Source: an uncultured SAR116 cluster alpha proteobacterium
GTDB lineage: Bacteria; Pseudomonadota; Alphaproteobacteria; Puniceispirillales; Marisalimonadaceae
Length of the DNA stretch: 64,000 bases
Assembly (NCBI GenBank): GCA_902615025.1
Contig: CACMNV010000002.1
Coordinates: 106,868-170,867 of the forward strand
Direction of reading: 5' to 3'
Shown: positions 18,802 to 26,656 of the stretch, piece after piece
How positions within the stretch are numbered: position 1 is the stretch's first letter
Layout of the letters: each line of letters starts with the position of its first letter
The notes under the pieces: generated by a model
Database searches by the model: none
The model's input: the letters and a program-made list of their open reading frames with translations, nothing else
What the model was told of the DNA's origin: nothing
Made by a program: the position numbers and the translations under genes

Positions 18802-19575
18802 ATGGAATGTTTTGTTCATGCAGATAAAAAATATTTCCCAGAATATAACTGGTTTGAAAAAGCAATAAGTTACCCTTATAAAGCACCTACAACCTCTTTT
18901 ACATTCAAGAATGGACAATTTTATCAAGGGATACACATATCACTTAAAGATAGAGTTCCAATTATATCTATTGGATCTAATAGATCTCCATATCAATTAA
19001 AAAATAAATTTGGTTTAAAAGAGAATCTATGCGTAACTCCAGCAAAATTATATAATTCTGTGATTGTTTATGCGGCCTCAATGTCAGCATACGGTTCTAT
19101 TCCTGCAACTCAGTGGCCTTGCGAAGGATCAGTGTCTAATTTGAATTTACTTTGGTTAAATCAAGATCAATTGCAAATCATGCACCTTTCAGAGGGTTTG
19201 GGAATAGCTTATCATTACGTAGAATTAGATAAAAATACAGTTACTATTCAAGAAAATGATTATTCTGGCCCTATTTTTGGGTACATTTCAACTAGAGGAG
19301 GGTATTTGTTTGATGGAAATGAACCATTAAGATTAAAAAATATAAAATCAAACACAAATAAACATTCATCTATTAATGAGTTTCAAGCATTAAATAAATT
19401 ATTTTTAGAAAATCCAGATGGTCAAACTTCTTTAGAAATTTGGTTAAAAAACTTGATTTCTAATAAGAGTAAAAGACTCTCATTAATCGACAAAATGTCA
19501 AAAAAATGCTTTTTGCCTAAGCATGTTCCTTGGAAAATTTTGGATTTAAAAGTTAATGGTAACAATATTTATTAA
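18802..19575 (+). CDS. Uncharacterised protein, possible gamma-glutamylcyclotransferase-like fold
   Basis: A 257-residue protein, not securely recognised. One stretch, IISIGSNRSPYQLKNKFG (about residues 53-70), looks like the YGSN...PxxL substrate-loop motif of gamma-glutamylcyclotransferase folds. A matching YAASMSAYGSIPATQWP segment follows, then LNQDQLQIMHLSEG (about 115-135), which resembles the part of such folds carrying the conserved acidic residue. No signal peptide or membrane segment is seen. It starts 5 bp after argC, so it is co-transcribed, and it lies upstream of proteorhodopsin. A role in glutamyl or peptide metabolism is a guess from fold and context. Confidence 0.5.
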   Translation: MECFVHADKKYFPEYNWFEKAISYPYKAPTTSFTFKNGQFYQGIHISLKDRVPIISIGSNRSPYQLKNKFGLKENLCVTPAKLYNSVIVYAASMSAYGSIPATQWPCEGSVSNLNLLWLNQDQLQIMHLSEGLGIAYHYVELDKNTVTIQENDYSGPIFGYISTRGGYLFDGNEPLRLKNIKSNTNKHSSINEFQALNKLFLENPDGQTSLEIWLKNLISNKSKRLSLIDKMSKKCFLPKHVPWKILDLKVNGNNIY

Positions 19576-19739
19576 AATAATAATCATATACCACAACATG
19601 TAGTTATTTGTTTTTAAAAAATGAATAATTTTAAAAATCAAGAAAATTAATTAGTTTTTTTTGAAACTAAAATTGTTAATAAATTCAATGATATAGTTAA
19701 ATATTTGGACTATTTCTGTTATCAGGACTGTTTTAAATG

Positions 19740-19768
19740 TTGATTCGTCGTCATTTAGAACATATTCT
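19740..19768 (+). promoter_or_regulatory. Candidate sigma70-type promoter of proteorhodopsin
   Basis: TTGATT (-35) and TATTCT (-10) are separated by exactly 17 bp. The predicted start would fall near 19775, giving a leader of about 57 bases. It is the best promoter match in the 256-bp gap before the opsin gene; the rest of that gap holds no ORF that I can support. Confidence 0.5.
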
Positions 19769-19778
19769 CATCGGAAAT

Positions 19779-19808
19779 AATTAGATATTTCTCTAATTCG
19801 AGCGAATT
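19779..19808 (+). promoter_or_regulatory. Two overlapping dyads in the proteorhodopsin leader
   Basis: AATTAGA-tatttc-TCTAATT is a perfect 7-bp inverted repeat (19779-19798). AATTCG-ag-CGAATT is a second perfect dyad (19795-19808). They share the four bases AATT at 19795-19798, so as RNA hairpins they cannot form together. The second could equally be a DNA operator. Both lie between the predicted transcription start and the ribosome binding site. Confidence 0.4.
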
Positions 19809-19817
19809 TTAACTTAT

Positions 19818-19825
19818 AGGGGAGG
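19818..19825 (+). promoter_or_regulatory. Strong Shine-Dalgarno of proteorhodopsin
   Basis: AGGGGAGG ends 6 bases before the ATG at 19832. It is one of the strongest Shine-Dalgarno sequences in the window, where many genes show none, and it fixes the opsin start. Confidence 0.75.
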
Positions 19826-19831
19826 TCCTTA

Positions 19832-20593
19832 ATGTCGTTCAAATTTTTAAAATATATATTACCAGCAATTTTATTTGCTGGACTACCAACTTTAAGTTTT
19901 GCTTCTGGCAACTTAGAGCCTACAGATCCAGTAGGTATTACATTTTGGATCATCTCAATTGCTATGGTAGCAGCAGCCACATTCTTTTTCTTAGAATCAT
20001 TAAGATTTGAAGGGAAATGGAGAACTTCTTTAGTTGTTGGCGGCTTAGTATGTATGGTTGCAGCAGTCCACTATTTTTACATGAGAGATGTTTGGGTTTC
20101 CACTGGAGCATCACCTACTGTATTCAGATATGTAGACTGGATTATTACTGTTCCATTACAAATGATTGAGTTCTACATTATACTAGCAGCTTGTACAACC
20201 ATTGCAATGGGTGTGTTTTGGAGACTATTTATAGGTTCCGTAATAATGCTTGTTGGTGGATATTTAGGTGAAGCTGGTTTCATTAATGCAACACTAGGTT
20301 TCGTAATCGGAATGGCTGGTTGGATATACATTCTTTATGAGATTTTTGCTGGTGAAGCTGGTAAAGTAAGTGCATCAGATGCACCTGAAGCTGTTCAATC
20401 TGGATTTGCAACAATGAGATGGATTGTTACAATTGGATGGGCTATTTATCCAATAGGCTATTTCGTAGGTTATATGGCTGGAGGCGCTGACGCTAACAGT
20501 CTAAATATGATCTATAACATTGCTGATGTTTTAAATAAAATTGGATTTTGTTTAGCAATTTGGGCAGCTGCGGACTCTACTGCAAAAGCTTAA
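19832..20593 (+). CDS. Proteorhodopsin, light-driven proton pump (predicted blue-absorbing)
   Basis: Seven-helix retinal protein of the inner membrane, 253 residues, with a cleavable signal peptide ending near SFASG (residue 26). Comparison with green proteorhodopsin gives an offset of five. The Schiff-base lysine is K236 in LNKIGFCLAIW. The counterion/proton acceptor is D102 and the proton donor E113, both in VDWIITVPLQMIEFY. The conserved counterion-partner histidine is H80. The carboxylate pair marks an outward proton pump. Position 110 (canonical 105) is Gln, the residue of blue-tuned forms. It is followed by a terminator and then the retinal genes. Confidence 0.97.
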   Translation: MSFKFLKYILPAILFAGLPTLSFASGNLEPTDPVGITFWIISIAMVAAATFFFLESLRFEGKWRTSLVVGGLVCMVAAVHYFYMRDVWVSTGASPTVFRYVDWIITVPLQMIEFYIILAACTTIAMGVFWRLFIGSVIMLVGGYLGEAGFINATLGFVIGMAGWIYILYEIFAGEAGKVSASDAPEAVQSGFATMRWIVTIGWAIYPIGYFVGYMAGGADANSLNMIYNIADVLNKIGFCLAIWAAADSTAKA

Positions 20594-20615
20594 ACCTAAC
20601 ATAATTTTTATAAAG

Positions 20616-20644
20616 GCCAGTCCATTTGGGCTGGCTTTTTTTTT
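20616..20644 (+). terminator. Rho-independent terminator after proteorhodopsin
   Basis: GCCAGTCC-attt-GGGCTGGC forms an 8-bp stem with one G-U pair and a 4-base loop, followed by nine T. It starts 22 bases after the opsin stop and is the most GC-rich hairpin I found in the window. crtI begins 24 bases further on. Confidence 0.85.
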
Positions 20645-20654
20645 AATCTAAATT

Positions 20655-20660
20655 TAAAAT
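20655..20660 (+). promoter_or_regulatory. Possible -10 box of crtI
   Basis: TAAAAT (5 of 6 consensus bases) ends 8 bases before the crtI ATG, and no Shine-Dalgarno is present. It could start a leaderless crt message independent of the opsin terminator. No good -35 is visible. Confidence 0.25.
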
Positions 20661-20668
20661 ATCTATAT

Positions 20669-22147
20669 ATGAGAAAGCAAAAGAAAATAAATTCAATTGT
20701 TGTCGGATCAGGTTTTGGTGGTATTGCAAGTGCTCTCAGACTAAGAGCTTTAGGACATAATGTAACTTTGGTTGATAGATTACCAGAAATTGGTGGTAGA
20801 GCTCAAGTTTTTAATTTAAGAGGATTTAAGCATGATGCTGGTCCTACCGTTATTACTGCTCCATTTATGTTTGACGAGTTATTTAGTTTATTTGGAGAGG
20901 ACAGAGAAAAATATCTAAAATTTGTCCCTTTAGATCCATGGTACAGATTTTATTTTCATGATAAATCATCTTTTGATTATCGTAAAACTGTTAAAGATAC
21001 GAAACGTGAAATTAAAAAATTTTCAAAAGATGACGCGGAAGGTTATGAAAAGTTGTTAAATATATCAAAAAATATATTTGATATTGGTTTTACTCAATTA
21101 TCAGATAAGCCATTTAATTCCTTTTGGTTCATGTGCAAACAAATACCAGCATTAATAAAATTAAAAGCTCATTTAACAGTTTCACAATTAGTTGGAAGAT
21201 ACTTAAAAAATGAGAAAATACGTTCAGCATTTTCTATCCATCCTTTACTTGTTGGAGGAAATCCTTTTAATACAACTTCTATTTATGCGTTAATTCACTA
21301 TCTAGAGAGAAATTGGGGAGTATATTTTTGTATGGGTGGAACAGGAAAAATTATAACAGAATTAAAAAAATTAATGTTAAGGCAAAAAATTGAAATAAAA
21401 TTAAATATAGATATAAAAAATGTTAACATAGAAAGCGGAAAGATTATTTCTATATCAGATAATAATAATAATCTTTATAAATGTGATAAATTAATTTTCA
21501 ATGGTGATCCTCCGACCTTTTATAAAGAAATTTTAAAAACAAAGAAAAGAAAAAAATTTTTACCTGAATTATTTACAAAGTATTCGATGGGAATGTTTGT
21601 TCTTTTTTTTGGAACGACTAAAATTTATCCAAAAGTTGCACATCATACTATATGGATGGGCAAAAGATTTGAGGGCTTGTTAAAAGATATATTTGACAAA
21701 AAAATTCTTGCCAAAGATTTTTCTCTTTATATTCATAGACCTACAGCTACAGATAAAAGTTTTGCTCCTAAAGGGTGTGATAGTTTTTATGTTTTGTGTC
21801 CAGTCCCAAATTTACAAGGTAAAGTTGATTGGAAGGTTGAAGGTGATAAGTTGAGAGAAAGAATAATTGAAAGTTTAGATAAAACTATATTACCCAAATT
21901 AAAGCAAAGTATTTGTAATGATTTTTATATGACGCCTAATGAATTTAAAAATCAATATAGGTCAATGCATGGCGCTGGTTTTTCAATTGCTCCTATATTC
22001 TTGCAATCAGCTTGGTTTAGATATCATAATAAAGACAAGCATATTGAGAACTTATATTTTGCTTCCTCTGGCGCTCATCCTGGAGCAGGCATACCAGGAG
22101 TATTATCATCAGCAAAAGTGGTTGAAAATATTATTTTAAATGAGTAA
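20669..22147 (+). CDS. crtI: Phytoene desaturase
   Basis: FAD-dependent enzyme that desaturates phytoene to lycopene. The 492-residue protein begins with the dinucleotide-binding motif VVGSGFGGIASALRLRALGH, followed by GGRAQVFNLRGFKHDAGPTVI. The C-terminus has the carotenoid-desaturase block ASSGAHPGAGIPGVLSSAKV near residue 470. It leads the retinal cassette crtI-crtB-crtY-blh and overlaps crtB by 8 bp. The start has no Shine-Dalgarno sequence, in contrast to the opsin gene just upstream. Confidence 0.96.
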   Translation: MRKQKKINSIVVGSGFGGIASALRLRALGHNVTLVDRLPEIGGRAQVFNLRGFKHDAGPTVITAPFMFDELFSLFGEDREKYLKFVPLDPWYRFYFHDKSSFDYRKTVKDTKREIKKFSKDDAEGYEKLLNISKNIFDIGFTQLSDKPFNSFWFMCKQIPALIKLKAHLTVSQLVGRYLKNEKIRSAFSIHPLLVGGNPFNTTSIYALIHYLERNWGVYFCMGGTGKIITELKKLMLRQKIEIKLNIDIKNVNIESGKIISISDNNNNLYKCDKLIFNGDPPTFYKEILKTKKRKKFLPELFTKYSMGMFVLFFGTTKIYPKVAHHTIWMGKRFEGLLKDIFDKKILAKDFSLYIHRPTATDKSFAPKGCDSFYVLCPVPNLQGKVDWKVEGDKLRERIIESLDKTILPKLKQSICNDFYMTPNEFKNQYRSMHGAGFSIAPIFLQSAWFRYHNKDKHIENLYFASSGAHPGAGIPGVLSSAKVVENIILNE

Positions 22148-23039
22148 TCATCTAGAAATTCTGAAACAAAATGGAAAAAGTTTTTATTGGGCTGGTAAAT
22201 TATTGCCAAAAAAATATCTCATTAGATGTGCTAAATTATACTCATTTTGTAGACTGTTGGATGATATAGCTGATACTAAAACAAAAGATGAAAATTTAAT
22301 GAAGTTAAACTATATCTTAGATTTAATTAAAAAAAATGATTATCAAAAATTAGAAAATAATAATATTTATATCCCTAGTTACTTGAAAAATTGTGAGTTA
22401 GCCAAAAGTAAAATTATAGATCTTATTCATGGTTTAATCTTTGATCAAAAATTAGTTAGAATAAAAAATGAAAAACAATTAATTTTATATTGTTATAGAG
22501 TTGCAGGCACTGTAGGCGTGTTAATGTGTATTGCTCTTGAATGCAAAGATAAAAATTCTTTAAATTTTGCTACTGATTTAGGTATAGCTATGCAGTTGAC
22601 TAATATATTAAGAGATATAGAAGAAGATGCAAAACTTAATAGACGTTACTTGCCAGGCAAATTTATTAATGATTTAACTCCAAAGGAAATTTTAATTTTA
22701 ACTGAAGATTATAATCATTCGAATCACTCAATTTTAAAAGATGCTATAAAAAAAATTTTACTGATTTCTGAATTATATTACAGAAGTGGAAATAAAGGAT
22801 TAGTTTTTTTAAAATTTAAATTTAGAATTGCTATTGGTATTGCTTCAAATATTTATAGAGAAATTGGAGTTAAATTAAAAAAAAATAATCTTGTTTGGTA
22901 TAGAGGAAGAATATATACAACAAATTTTGAAAAACTTAGACTTTCATTAAAAACTTTTATAAATGTATTTGTTTTTTTCACACTGAAATCTCCAAAACAT
23001 GATCAAAGTTTGCATAGACATTTAAAAGAGATTTTATGA
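22140..23039 (+). CDS. crtB: Phytoene synthase
   Basis: Condenses two geranylgeranyl diphosphates to phytoene. The 299-residue protein has the first aspartate-rich motif as LLDDIADT near residue 40 and the second as LTNILRDIEEDAKLNRRYLP near residue 155, both required for Mg-diphosphate binding. It overlaps crtI by 8 bp and crtY by 4 bp, so translation is coupled. Squalene/hopanoid synthases share the fold, but the setting in a crt operon settles the function. Confidence 0.95.
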   Translation: MSNHLEILKQNGKSFYWAGKLLPKKYLIRCAKLYSFCRLLDDIADTKTKDENLMKLNYILDLIKKNDYQKLENNNIYIPSYLKNCELAKSKIIDLIHGLIFDQKLVRIKNEKQLILYCYRVAGTVGVLMCIALECKDKNSLNFATDLGIAMQLTNILRDIEEDAKLNRRYLPGKFINDLTPKEILILTEDYNHSNHSILKDAIKKILLISELYYRSGNKGLVFLKFKFRIAIGIASNIYREIGVKLKKNNLVWYRGRIYTTNFEKLRLSLKTFINVFVFFTLKSPKHDQSLHRHLKEIL

Positions 23040-24136
23040 AAAAAAAAAAAATAAACATCTTTGGTGGTGGTTGTGCAGGGTTTTCTTTCATAAGGAGATC
23101 ACAAGAAGTTAAAGATGCGACATTTAAATTTTATTTAGGGACTGAAAATGGTGAAAAAGACCATTATTGGGGTTTTTGGAGCAATAAATATTCTTATGAT
23201 TTTGATGAAATTTGTCTTAAATGGAACAAATGGAAAATTATAAATTACAGGAATGAAAAAACATTTTATTCGAACCAGCATCCTTATTGTTTAATTAACA
23301 AAAAAAAATGGATAAATTTTTGTAAGGGAAAAACACATAATTCAAATGTAAAAATAATAAAGAAAAAGGTTGAAGATATAAATTCAAAATTTTTTGTCGA
23401 TAAAAAACTTATTGAAGGAGATTATTTTTTTGATTGTAGGAATATAACCTTTAATAAAAATATTTTATTACAGCATTTTATAGGCTTAACTATTGAGACT
23501 AATGAAAATAAATTTGACCCATCTACTGTCATCCTTATGGATTTTAGATGCAATCAATCGCGTGGGTTACATTTTATATATGTTATACCTTTTTCAAAGA
23601 AAAAAGCATTAGTAGAGTCTACTTTATTTTCAAAAAATGTTGAAGATAGAAAATTTTATTTAAGTGCTATTAATTCTTATTTAAAAGAAAATTTTAATAT
23701 TAATTTTTTTAAAGTGCTTAAAGAAGAAAAAGGTATAATACCAATGCAATATATGAATTTTTCACTAGAAAATTCTGTTAGTATTGGAACGAGAGGTGGG
23801 GCAACAAAACCTTCTTCGGGTTATACTTTTATTTACATTCAAAAGCAAATTAGTAATATTATTTATCAATTAAATAATAACTTAAAAATTAATAATTTTA
23901 TCCATACTAAATTTAGTCTATTCATGGATAAAATTTTTATAAAAGCTCTGGAAAAAAATCCAAAGATTTTTCCAGATTTATTTTATAAAATGAATAGTAG
24001 ATTATCTGGAGATGAAATGGCCTTATTTATGAATGGCAATCAAAGTTTGAAGACTTGGTTAAAAATTATATATTCTTTACCAAAACTATTATTTTTGCAT
24101 GCAATATGGCAGTGTATAAAAGAAATTGAAAATTAA
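23036..24136 (+). CDS. crtY: Lycopene beta-cyclase, CrtY type
   Basis: Cyclises lycopene to beta-carotene. The 366-residue protein starts with a flavin/dinucleotide site, INIFGGGCAGFSFIRRSQE. Later family blocks include HFIGLTIETNENKFDPSTVILMDFR (about residues 145-170) and RGGATKPSSGYTF near residue 260. It is slightly shorter than many CrtY proteins and diverged. The gene order between crtB and blh supports the call strongly. It overlaps crtB by 4 bp and ends 3 bp before blh. Confidence 0.88.
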   Translation: MKKKKINIFGGGCAGFSFIRRSQEVKDATFKFYLGTENGEKDHYWGFWSNKYSYDFDEICLKWNKWKIINYRNEKTFYSNQHPYCLINKKKWINFCKGKTHNSNVKIIKKKVEDINSKFFVDKKLIEGDYFFDCRNITFNKNILLQHFIGLTIETNENKFDPSTVILMDFRCNQSRGLHFIYVIPFSKKKALVESTLFSKNVEDRKFYLSAINSYLKENFNINFFKVLKEEKGIIPMQYMNFSLENSVSIGTRGGATKPSSGYTFIYIQKQISNIIYQLNNNLKINNFIHTKFSLFMDKIFIKALEKNPKIFPDLFYKMNSRLSGDEMALFMNGNQSLKTWLKIIYSLPKLLFLHAIWQCIKEIEN

Positions 24137-24139
24137 TTA

Positions 24140-24949
24140 ATGTTTGATTTATTGGATTATTTATCTTTGATTTTAATTTTTATTTTTGGAGTTCCTCATG
24201 GTGCTTTTGATGCTTCAATAGCATTAACATTAGGTTATTATAAGAATTTAAAATCAAAATTTTTTTTTATATTGTGTTATTTATTCCTAGCCTTAGTTAT
24301 TGTATTAATGTGGTATTTAATCCCTAATATTACTCTGATTATTTTCCTGTTTGTAAGTATTATTCATTTTGGACTGGGTGATATAAGTTGGTCTAAAAGC
24401 TATAAATGTTATTTATCAGCTTACATAAATGGAGGAATTGTAATTTTTGGAATCAGTTTTTTTCATTTCAATGAAGTTAATTCAATTTACCAAATTCTTT
24501 TAAATAATCACAACACTGGTAATCTTTGGCTAATTTTAAAATATGGCTTATACCTATGGTTAATATTATTGCCATTTCACTTTTATATAAATTTTGATGA
24601 AATAAAAAAAAATTACATTATTCGTATTTCTTTAATATCAATGATAATTTATACAACAAATGCAATTTTCGCTTTTTCTTTTTACTTTTGTTTCATCCAT
24701 AGTTTTAACCACATCAAAAGAATATTGCCATCATTAAGAAATAATTTGTCTGATAAAAATATTAGAAATATGTTTTTATTTTTTACGTTTTTAACTTGGG
24801 TTTTAGGTTTTTTGATTTTAACACACTTGAATTATAATAGTTCTTTAGATCACTCTATAATCAAAGTAACTTTTATTGGTCTTGCTGCATTAACCTTTCC
24901 TCATATGATATTAGTAGATCTATATTTTAGACCATCTCTAAAAATTTAG
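24140..24949 (+). CDS. blh: Brp/Blh-family beta-carotene 15,15'-dioxygenase
   Basis: Membrane enzyme that cleaves beta-carotene into two retinals, the proteorhodopsin chromophore. The 269 residues form several hydrophobic helices with conserved histidines. GVPHGAFDASIAL is near residue 19, IIHFGLGDISWSK near 74, CFIHSFNHIKRILP near 182 and LTFPHMILVDLYF at the end. This pattern matches Brp/Blh proteins. It closes the retinal operon, and its last 23 bp overlap the convergent ubiA gene. Confidence 0.93.
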   Translation: MFDLLDYLSLILIFIFGVPHGAFDASIALTLGYYKNLKSKFFFILCYLFLALVIVLMWYLIPNITLIIFLFVSIIHFGLGDISWSKSYKCYLSAYINGGIVIFGISFFHFNEVNSIYQILLNNHNTGNLWLILKYGLYLWLILLPFHFYINFDEIKKNYIIRISLISMIIYTTNAIFAFSFYFCFIHSFNHIKRILPSLRNNLSDKNIRNMFLFFTFLTWVLGFLILTHLNYNSSLDHSIIKVTFIGLAALTFPHMILVDLYFRPSLKI

Positions 24950-25835
24950 ATATTGATCCTAAAGTTAAAAATAACCCTGCAATCTTATTAGATTTAAATA
25001 GTTTTAATGCCTCTTTTCTATCAATGGTTTTTGCCTTTTTAATTTGATATGTAAAGTGAATAAGCATAAAAAATAGACCTATATACCAACCAAAATGTAT
25101 TTTTAAAATAATTCCTGCTATAAGAAAATTTAAGATAGAAATTATGTAGAAGAACATTATAAATTTAACATAATAATCTTCAGTTGTTATTGCTGTATTG
25201 TTTATTTTATAGACTTTATCTTCAGATTTATCTTGATAACCATATATAGTGTCATAACCTATGATCCAAAAAACAGTTCCTAAATAAAGAAAAAAAATTC
25301 CAATATTAAATTCTGTATCAGTAGCAGCCCACGCTGTGGGAACTCCCCAACTAAATGTTATTCCTAATACAAATTGAGGCCATTTTGTTACTCTTTTTGC
25401 GAGTGGATATAATATAATTAATGGGAGAGAAGATAAAGCGATTAACCAAGTAAATTTGTTTAAGTTTAATAAGCACAATAAAGAAACTGTCAAAAGAATT
25501 AATAAAAATCCAAAAGCCTCTTTTGGAGATATTTCTCCACTTGCAATTGGCCTTAAACGAGTTCTAGAAATTTTTCTGTCAATATCCCTATCCCATAGAT
25601 CATTAATTATACAGCCAGCTGCTCTCATTGAAAAAGCACCGATTATGAATATTAAGTATATTTCAAATAATTTAGTTATTGAATCTAAAAAAATTGGAAT
25701 TGTCCAAAGGCATGGAAGTAATAATAGCCAACTTCCTATTGGCCTGTCGAACCTACCTAACCTAATCCATTTATGAGTTGTTTTTGGTAATTTATCCCAC
25801 CAACCATTTTCAGGCATGTCTGTTTTTATTTTCAT
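24927..25835 (-). CDS. ubiA: 4-hydroxybenzoate polyprenyltransferase
   Basis: Integral membrane prenyltransferase of ubiquinone synthesis. The first Asp-rich motif is NDLWDRDIDRKISRTRLRP near residue 75 and the second YGYQDKSEDKVYKI near residue 195. The N-terminal block RLGRFDRPIGSWLLLLPCLW is typical. The ORF track extends 40 residues further upstream to 25955. I choose the internal ATG at 25835 (MKIKTDMPENGWW), because the extension has no family similarity and overlaps divergent rsmE. That gives about 302 residues, the usual length. Confidence 0.93.
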   Translation of the reverse strand: MKIKTDMPENGWWDKLPKTTHKWIRLGRFDRPIGSWLLLLPCLWTIPIFLDSITKLFEIYLIFIIGAFSMRAAGCIINDLWDRDIDRKISRTRLRPIASGEISPKEAFGFLLILLTVSLLCLLNLNKFTWLIALSSLPLIILYPLAKRVTKWPQFVLGITFSWGVPTAWAATDTEFNIGIFFLYLGTVFWIIGYDTIYGYQDKSEDKVYKINNTAITTEDYYVKFIMFFYIISILNFLIAGIILKIHFGWYIGLFFMLIHFTYQIKKAKTIDRKEALKLFKSNKIAGLFLTLGSISKFLEMV

Positions 25836-25888
25836 ATTTAAAAGTAAATATATGTATAAATTATTGTTATTGTATATGATAAATAAAA

Positions 25889-26635
25889 ATGAAAACAAAA
25901 TTAAATAAAATGATAAGAATATATTGTAGTCAAAAACTCTCTTTAAATAAGGCAATTGTATTAACGCAAAATGACACTCACTACCTGAAGAATGTGATGC
26001 GATGCAAAGAAAATGATCAAATTAATTTATTTAATGAGAACGATAAGGAGTTTTTTTCTAAAATAGTAAAAATACAAAAAGATGAAACAACCTTAAAAAT
26101 TTTTGAACCCTCAAAAAATACTGAAATTCTTAATGATATTTTTCTTATCTTTTCATTAGTAAAAAAAAATAAAATTGATTTTATTGTACAAAAAGCAACG
26201 GAGTTAGGTGTAAAGAAGATTTTTCCAATTTTAACTGAAAGATCATCTATCAGAGATATAAATATGAATAGAATGTATGCTATTGCTAGGGAAGCTAGCG
26301 AACAGTCAAATAGAATTTCAATTCCAGAAATTAGTGATTTACAGACAATACAGGCGTTATTGAAAAAATGGGATAAAAATAGAAGTATTTTATATGCAGA
26401 TGAAATTTTAAAAACTAATAAAAATTTAACTATCCTAAATAAAAAAAATTTTGTTAAATCATCTTTATTAATTGGACCAGAAGGTGGGTTTTCTATGGAA
26501 GAGAATGAGATGTTAAAAACTTTTAAATTCGTTTTTCCTATAAGTTTCGGTAAGACCATTTTAAGATCTGATACTGCTGCAATAGTTGGTCTATCTTATT
26601 TAAATATAATTAACTCAAGTTATAAGATAAATTAA
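25889..26635 (+). CDS. rsmE: 16S rRNA (uracil1498-N3)-methyltransferase
   Basis: SPOUT-class methyltransferase acting on U1498 of 16S rRNA. The 248 residues include VQKATELGVKKIFPILTERSS near residue 95 and the knot motifs LLIGPEGGFSMEENEML near residue 195 and LRSDTAAIVGLSYLN near the end. An alternative ATG at 25910 (MIRIYCSQ) is nearer the usual RsmE N-terminus and may be the true start. It is divergent from ubiA and followed 21 bp later by gshA. Confidence 0.94.
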   Translation: MKTKLNKMIRIYCSQKLSLNKAIVLTQNDTHYLKNVMRCKENDQINLFNENDKEFFSKIVKIQKDETTLKIFEPSKNTEILNDIFLIFSLVKKNKIDFIVQKATELGVKKIFPILTERSSIRDINMNRMYAIAREASEQSNRISIPEISDLQTIQALLKKWDKNRSILYADEILKTNKNLTILNKKNFVKSSLLIGPEGGFSMEENEMLKTFKFVFPISFGKTILRSDTAAIVGLSYLNIINSSYKIN

Positions 26636-26656
26636 TGAATTTTAAGAGACTTAGTT

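Noticed and set aside
24934-24952. TCTAAA-aa-TTTAGA palindrome at the blh/ubiA convergent end
   Set aside because: The loop is too short for a hairpin, there is no T tract, and AT-only repeats of this length are expected by chance here.
25836-25955. 40-residue N-terminal extension of ubiA in the ORF track
   Set aside because: It has no family similarity, overlaps the divergent rsmE start, and an internal ATG gives the usual UbiA length.
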